A DNA stretch of 17,062 nt from an uncultured Eubacteriales bacterium (GTDB lineage Bacteria > Bacillota > Clostridia > Peptostreptococcales > Anaerovoracaceae), in contig CAJLHL010000048.1 of assembly GCA_905206455.1 (NCBI GenBank), positions 1-17,062 of the forward strand. Reading direction: 5' to 3'. The position numbers and the translations under genes are program-made. Within the stretch, counting starts at the first letter, position 1. Each line of letters opens with the position of its first letter. Positions 13,260 to 17,062 of the stretch are shown piece by piece. Below the pieces are notes generated by a model, which was given only the letters and a program-made list of their open reading frames with translations, searched no databases and had not been told where the DNA came from.

Positions 13260-15033
13260 AAAAGCCGTTGCTGAGAAAATCAAAGAGACTGATGCATCCC
13301 GACAGGAGCAGAAGCAGAGAGCCGACGACGGGATGTTTTCCTTTCGATGGCTTGGACGGCCGGTCTGAAAGCGTATTTTCTGCTGCAGAGAAACCGGTTT
13401 TATCCGCTGATGAATTTGGCATGGAATCCGCACCGGTGGGAGTTCGGCAGAGAGATTCCTGTGTTTCTGTAATACTCTCATCCCCTCGCTGTATGACGAT
13501 AGAACGGATCAGCAGATCAGCAGCTTCAGGTATGATTTCCGGGCGAAGTCCGGAATAATTTACGATCAGCGTGTGGACTGCAGATGTTTCCGCGTCCCGG
13601 TCCCCCGTATCCGATGCCCCGCGTGTATCGCGCCGGCCATATCGGTCGTATGCACTGTGCATGCCGGACGTGCCGCGTGCGTCAGCCGCCGGAGTCCGGT
13701 GATCGTATTGGGAAAGGGCAGAGATGCGGATCCCTGCGTCGGCCGCCCGGCGGACGATTTCTTCGTCGGAAAGCGCCGAAGGAAAATGGATCAGAAAATG
13801 AAGTCCGGCATTTTCTTCTGTAATCTGAATATCAGCGGAGGCGGGATGCTTTTTGATGCAGTCCAGGATAGCGTTGCGCTGATTTCGATAATATTTCCGC
13901 ATGCGGTTGATATGTTTCTCAAAATAACCTTCACTGAGGAAACGGGTCAGTGTGTACTGTTCGAAATTCGACACAGTGCAGGAATAGAATCCCAGTTCTT
14001 TTTGGAATCGGCGCATGAGGTGAGGCGGCAGAATCATGTAGCTGATACGAATGGTCGAGGAGAGACTTTTCGTGAAGGTGTTGATATAAATGACTTTTTC
14101 GATGGTGTCGATACTCTGCAGTGTGGGAAGCGGCCTGCCGCCGAGACGAAATTCGCTGTCGTAGTCATCTTCTATGATGTAGCGGTGTTCGGAGGCCGCG
14201 GCCCAGTTCAGCAGCTCGTGACGGCGGCTGACAGGCGTTATGATACCTGTTGGGAAGTGATGAGACGGTGAGATATGAAGAATATCGGCTCCGCTTTCCG
14301 CCAGAGCGTCGATACGTACTCCGTGAGCGTCCAGAGGAATATAGCTGCAGCTGACGCCGTTTTTTTCATAGATCATAGGAATTTTGCGATAGCCTGGATT
14401 TTCTACGGCAAATCGTCTGCTGCGGCCCAGAAGCTGAATTAAGAGGCCGTAGAGATACTCTGTTCCCGCGCCGACGACCACCTGTTCCGGGGTCACTTTC
14501 ATTCCACGGAACTGATAGAGATATTGGCAGATAGCTTCCCGGAGTTCCCGAATTCCTCCGGAAGGAGAGTGGATCATGAGTTCGCTTCGCCGGTCATGGA
14601 TCGTTTCCCGCAGGAGACGAACCCAGGTAGAGAACGGAAAAGTATCGGGATTTGTTCCGTTGCTGACAAAATCAGCGAAGTAACGGGGATCTTTTTCGGA
14701 GTCCTGAAGCGAAGAGGAGAGATCCTGTGAGCTCGGCGCTCCAAGGGGAGCATCGAAACGGTCGCATGACCTTGAGACTTCGGTGCGGCTGATGACATCG
14801 GCTGCATAATATCCTTTTTTTGGAAGGGAATAGATATAGCCTTCTTCCATCAACATGCCGTAGGCGTGTTCTACTGTAATCGTGCTGATGCAGAGATTTT
14901 TCGCCAGGCTTCGCTTTGAGGGGAGTTTGTCTCCGGAAGCGATGACGCCGCTGAGGATGTCATTTTTTATACATCGATAGAGCTGTTCATAAAGAGTGGA
15001 CGGGACCGCGCCGTCGATGGAATAAGTGAGCAT
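13258..15033 (-). CDS. MocR/PdxR-type regulator with an insertion and hydrophobic tail
   Basis: The protein has 591 residues, against about 450-500 for the family. Residues 1-75 are a GntR-type winged helix (LYEQLYRCIKNDILSG, then SKRSLAKNL and TVEHAYGML). An aminotransferase class-I fold follows, with ENPGY, IIEDDYDSEFR and the PLP-binding Lys322 in TFTKS. These regulators sense a PLP adduct or an amino compound and control vitamin B6, GABA, taurine or similar genes. Two features are odd: a 46-residue polar insertion (about 441-486, rich in Asp, Arg, Gly and Ser) in the C-terminal domain, and a 78-residue extension from 514 that ends in a hydrophobic stretch (569-587, VVGSLLLLLSGCISLF) with a basic residue cluster before it. 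The reading frame is intact. The regulated gene is not evident; it could be the convergent dehydrogenase pair or itself. Confidence 0.92.
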   Translation of the reverse strand: MLTYSIDGAVPSTLYEQLYRCIKNDILSGVIASGDKLPSKRSLAKNLCISTITVEHAYGMLMEEGYIYSLPKKGYYAADVISRTEVSRSCDRFDAPLGAPSSQDLSSSLQDSEKDPRYFADFVSNGTNPDTFPFSTWVRLLRETIHDRRSELMIHSPSGGIRELREAICQYLYQFRGMKVTPEQVVVGAGTEYLYGLLIQLLGRSRRFAVENPGYRKIPMIYEKNGVSCSYIPLDAHGVRIDALAESGADILHISPSHHFPTGIITPVSRRHELLNWAAASEHRYIIEDDYDSEFRLGGRPLPTLQSIDTIEKVIYINTFTKSLSSTIRISYMILPPHLMRRFQKELGFYSCTVSNFEQYTLTRFLSEGYFEKHINRMRKYYRNQRNAILDCIKKHPASADIQITEENAGLHFLIHFPSALSDEEIVRRAADAGIRISALSQYDHRTPAADARGTSGMHSAYDRYGRRDTRGASDTGDRDAETSAVHTLIVNYSGLRPEIIPEAADLLIRSIVIQRGDESITETQESLCRTPTGADSMPNSSADKTGFSAAENTLSDRPSKPSKGKHPVVGSLLLLLSGCISLFDFLSNGF

Positions 15034-15065
15034 AATTCAAACCGCCTTTTTTCTCATTTTCTCTC

Positions 15066-15094
15066 ATTATATTTGCGGGACAACGAGAATGCAA
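15066..15094 (-). promoter_or_regulatory. promoter of the MocR gene
   Basis: On the minus strand TTGCAT (plus 15089-15094) and TATAAT (plus 15066-15071) are spaced by 17 bases. The start near 15059 gives a short leader of about 25 bases before the ATG at 15033. An AGGCGG sequence just before the start may be the ribosome site. Confidence 0.6.
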
Positions 15095-15133
15095 TAAGAT
15101 TGGAGCGATACAGACGGAACGGAGGCGATACCG

Positions 15134-16522
15134 TCAGAGATTGTAATCGATAGTGACAGAGCCGGCGCGGACGGTGATGCGGTTGATGATTTTTTTGAGA
15201 AAAATCTGCTGTTCGTTCCGCGTCATAAACTCCCAGAGATCCCGGACCTCGGAGATCTCTCTTTTTAGTTCTTCCCGGTGTCCGGAGAGCGCGCCGTTTT
15301 CTTCCTCCTGCCGGATAAGACCGCGGACCTGCTGCAGCTGCTGATTTGTCTCATGGATCGTTTCCAGCAGCACATCGTCGTCGGATTCCGCATAGAGGCT
15401 GTAAAGACGTTTGAGTTTGGAGGTCACTCGTTCTTCTCTTTTTCTGAGATCCGCGAGAATTGAGGGGCCTGGGGACTGAAGGTCTTTCTGTGCTTCTTCT
15501 TTTAAGGGAAGGGACCAGACGTCGCGAAGGACGTATTCTTCCAGATCGTCGGCCCACAGCGGTTCAAAAGGGCAGTTTTCATCTTTGACCAGGTAAGGCT
15601 TGGATTTATCCCTGGAGTAACATACCAGCTTGCAGCCGCCGGATTTGTTCCACTTCTGATAACGGAGCTTTGCGCCGCAGTAACCGCAGAAAAGCAGGCC
15701 GGTGAGAAGGTGAGTGCCGCCCCGGCGGGTGTTTTGGGATCTTCTCTGAAATTCTCTCATGGCCTTATCATAAGTCTCTGTGTCGATAATCGCCTCATGG
15801 AGTCCCGGATATTCTTCGCCGTTGTAGACGATCATGCCGGTATTCGACTTCCTCAGAAGAATCTGGCGTGCGAGACGTTCGTATTTCAGACCGAGGATCT
15901 GAGCGATGTAGGACAGGGAGTGTCCCTCCAGATACAGTTCATAGAGGCGGCGCACGGTCTGCGCGTCGGAGTTGGGGACGAGGATTCCTCTGCCGCTGTC
16001 GTAGTCGTAGCCGAAGGGGACGCGGCCGCCGCCCGGCCAGAGGCCGGAACGGACCCGTTCTTTCATTCCCATGCGGGTACGCATGAAGATATTTTCCCGT
16101 TCCAGCTGGGCGAAAGCGGAGAGAATGCCGATCATCGCTTTTCCGTAGGGACTTCCGGTATCCAGCCGCTCGTTGACCGACACGAAATCGACACGGTTGG
16201 GAATGAATACGTCTTCGATGAGGTAGAGAGTATCTTTCTGGCTCCGGCTCAGACGGTCCAGTTTATATACGATAACCGTGGATATGAGACCGGCGGAAGC
16301 ATCGTCGATGAGATTTTTCAGCGCGGGGCGCTGAATATTGCTGCCGCTGGCGCCGGCGTCGATGTAGGTCCGTATCAGTGACTCGTCATATTCTTTGGCA
16401 GTGCATTCCGCCCGGAGAATTTTTTCCTGGGCCTCGATACTGTAGCCTTCTTCGGCCTGGGCTTCTGTGGAAACTCTTATGTAAAGAGCGATCAGACGCC
16501 GTTTCTCCTGATTTTGCTTCAT
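15134..16522 (-). CDS. large serine recombinase
   Basis: The protein has 462 residues and starts at ATG 16522 with GGGAGG 11 bases upstream. The resolvase catalytic domain covers about residues 9-160 with nucleophile Ser18 in YIRVSTEAQ, the DRLSR motif and LSAFAQLERENI. The Recombinase domain follows (GGRVPFGYDYD to about 275), then a zinc ribbon with Cys279 and Cys282 in CGYCGAKLRY and later cysteines in CKLVC and CPFEP, and a coiled-coil region near 360-440. This architecture belongs to phage and mobile-element integrases, Tn4451/TnpX-type transposases and the developmental SpoIVCA type. The protein cuts and rejoins two att sites by a Ser-linked intermediate. No att sites are evident here, and no phage or conjugation genes are seen within the window. 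Confidence 0.93.
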   Translation of the reverse strand: MKQNQEKRRLIALYIRVSTEAQAEEGYSIEAQEKILRAECTAKEYDESLIRTYIDAGASGSNIQRPALKNLIDDASAGLISTVIVYKLDRLSRSQKDTLYLIEDVFIPNRVDFVSVNERLDTGSPYGKAMIGILSAFAQLERENIFMRTRMGMKERVRSGLWPGGGRVPFGYDYDSGRGILVPNSDAQTVRRLYELYLEGHSLSYIAQILGLKYERLARQILLRKSNTGMIVYNGEEYPGLHEAIIDTETYDKAMREFQRRSQNTRRGGTHLLTGLLFCGYCGAKLRYQKWNKSGGCKLVCYSRDKSKPYLVKDENCPFEPLWADDLEEYVLRDVWSLPLKEEAQKDLQSPGPSILADLRKREERVTSKLKRLYSLYAESDDDVLLETIHETNQQLQQVRGLIRQEEENGALSGHREELKREISEVRDLWEFMTRNEQQIFLKKIINRITVRAGSVTIDYNL

Positions 16523-16807
16523 AAGGATTTTTTCCTCCCGTTGTGATATGGCGTCCGCATCGGCGTTGAAGGTCTTTTCGATGAGGGGCGCTGGTTTTTC
16601 GAGTGCTGTTATATCCGTTTCCCGTCCGGTCCGATACAGCAGTCGCAGGATCGAAACTCTCTGGTGAAGAGCGGATGTCCGGTCAGGCTGCAGGTTTCAG
16701 ATGGACGGGGGAAATGAAGCGGCTCTTCCGCCGGCGCCGGTATGCGGGATTTGGTTTTCCTTCCATGTTGTGAAGTGGCGCCGGGTTCGACAGGCCGCTG
16801 TAAAAGC
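16523..16807. other. region upstream of the recombinase with no recognised gene
   Basis: No frame has a convincing start and known protein. The recombinase frame itself is open about 60 codons upstream of its ATG, but only the ATG at 16522 has a ribosome site. Two longer minus-strand frames (16609-16974 and 16683-16916) encode proline- and arginine-rich sequence that looks like shadow translation. I see no promoter that I would defend. Confidence 0.5.
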
Positions 16808-17014
16808 TCAGTGTATGACCTGACTTTCGCCGGGAACACCCATGGTTGCGGTGCCGTTTGCTCTCTGACGGGCGGTGAGCAGAATGCGGAGAGCGTCGCT
16901 GTCCTCGATGGAACATCGTTCCGGAAAATCGTTGGCGGATATGGGGATTCCATTGATCGTGCGCTGAATCGCAAATCTTCCTCTCTCTTCCGATTCCGAC
17001 GGAATACTAGGCGT
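16808..17014 (-). pseudogene. 68-codon coding-like frame with no start codon, unknown
   Basis: This minus-strand frame reads ERGRFAIQRTINGIPISAND and continues through a normal mix of residues (IEDSDALRILLTARQRANG) to a TGA at 16808-16810. The residue mix looks like a folded protein, unlike the frames overlapping it. There is no ATG, GTG or TTG near its beginning, and it is preceded by a stop codon in the same frame. It overlaps, one frame off, the end of the gene that runs off the window edge, so it may be a frameshifted continuation or remnant of that gene. I recognise no family. Confidence 0.35.
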
Positions 17015-17062
17015 TCAGCTCCGAAAGCACGTCGTTTCCCTCCGTGGGCACGGCGTCAAAAT
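17007..17062 (-). CDS. 3' end of an unidentified minus-strand gene, cut by the window edge
   Basis: The minus-strand frame entering from the right edge reads FDAVPTEGNDVLSELNA and ends at TAG (17007-17009). The composition is ordinary for a protein end. The gene body is outside the window, so the product is unknown. It is probably in the same orientation as the recombinase, 485 bases downstream. Confidence 0.4.
   Translation of the reverse strand, partial: FDAVPTEGNDVLSELNA

Noticed and set aside
16609..16974. 121-codon minus-strand frame upstream of the recombinase
   Set aside because: Proline-, serine- and arginine-rich composition without a family match; the overlapping frame at 16808-17014 looks more like protein.
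1..17062. CRISPR array, tRNA or rRNA genes
   Set aside because: No evenly spaced repeats and no tRNA- or rRNA-like segments were seen on reading both strands; this was by eye and not by a search program.

Overview
The window reads as a chromosomal segment of an anaerobic, Gram-positive Clostridia-type bacterium (Bacillota) of intermediate GC content. The evidence is purine-rich AGGAGG-type ribosome sites, sigma-A promoters, a Bacillota-type LexA box, a sporulation sigma-factor remnant (SigG-like), a MocR regulator, a type-4 uracil-DNA glycosylase and a large serine recombinase. I cannot name the species. The content is a mixture of housekeeping and accessory genes, with no tRNA, rRNA or CRISPR array.

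Left region (1-3130): a broken Fur-family gene, then a promoter overlapped by a perfect 9-7-9 inverted repeat, then a likely operon of a 26-residue membrane peptide, a 100-residue membrane protein of the DUF6110 type and a P1B-type ATPase. The ATPase has no CPC metal motif (it has SCALKLAMP) and its N-terminal domain carries a GRIRFH segment instead of CxxC. This combination resembles the ferrosome (iron-storage organelle) locus fezAB of Clostridioides difficile and Desulfovibrio, and it is one of the two main finds.

Middle region (3147-8165): a LysR regulator divergent from a hexapeptide-repeat sugar O-acetyltransferase with facing promoters; a Nudix hydrolase with its own promoter and terminator; a minus-strand pair of a RibD/DHFR-like reductase and a type-4 uracil-DNA glycosylase; and a short-chain dehydrogenase that resembles the bile-acid enzyme BaiA.

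SOS region (8276-10183): a Y-family DNA polymerase with a LexA box inside its promoter, a structured leader, and a translationally coupled 95-residue protein of unknown function. A truncated sigG copy follows.

Right region (10728-17062): two adjacent, probably highly expressed genes for acyl-CoA dehydrogenase-like proteins whose functional motifs are complementary. The first keeps the catalytic glutamate but lacks the RxQFG/QxHGG FAD motifs, and the second keeps those motifs but lacks the glutamate. This is the signature of an obligate hetero-oligomeric acyl-CoA dehydrogenase and is the second main find. A perfect 22-bp bidirectional terminator separates them from a convergent MocR regulator with an unusual insertion and hydrophobic tail. 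A large serine recombinase and the 3' end of an unidentified minus-strand gene complete the window.
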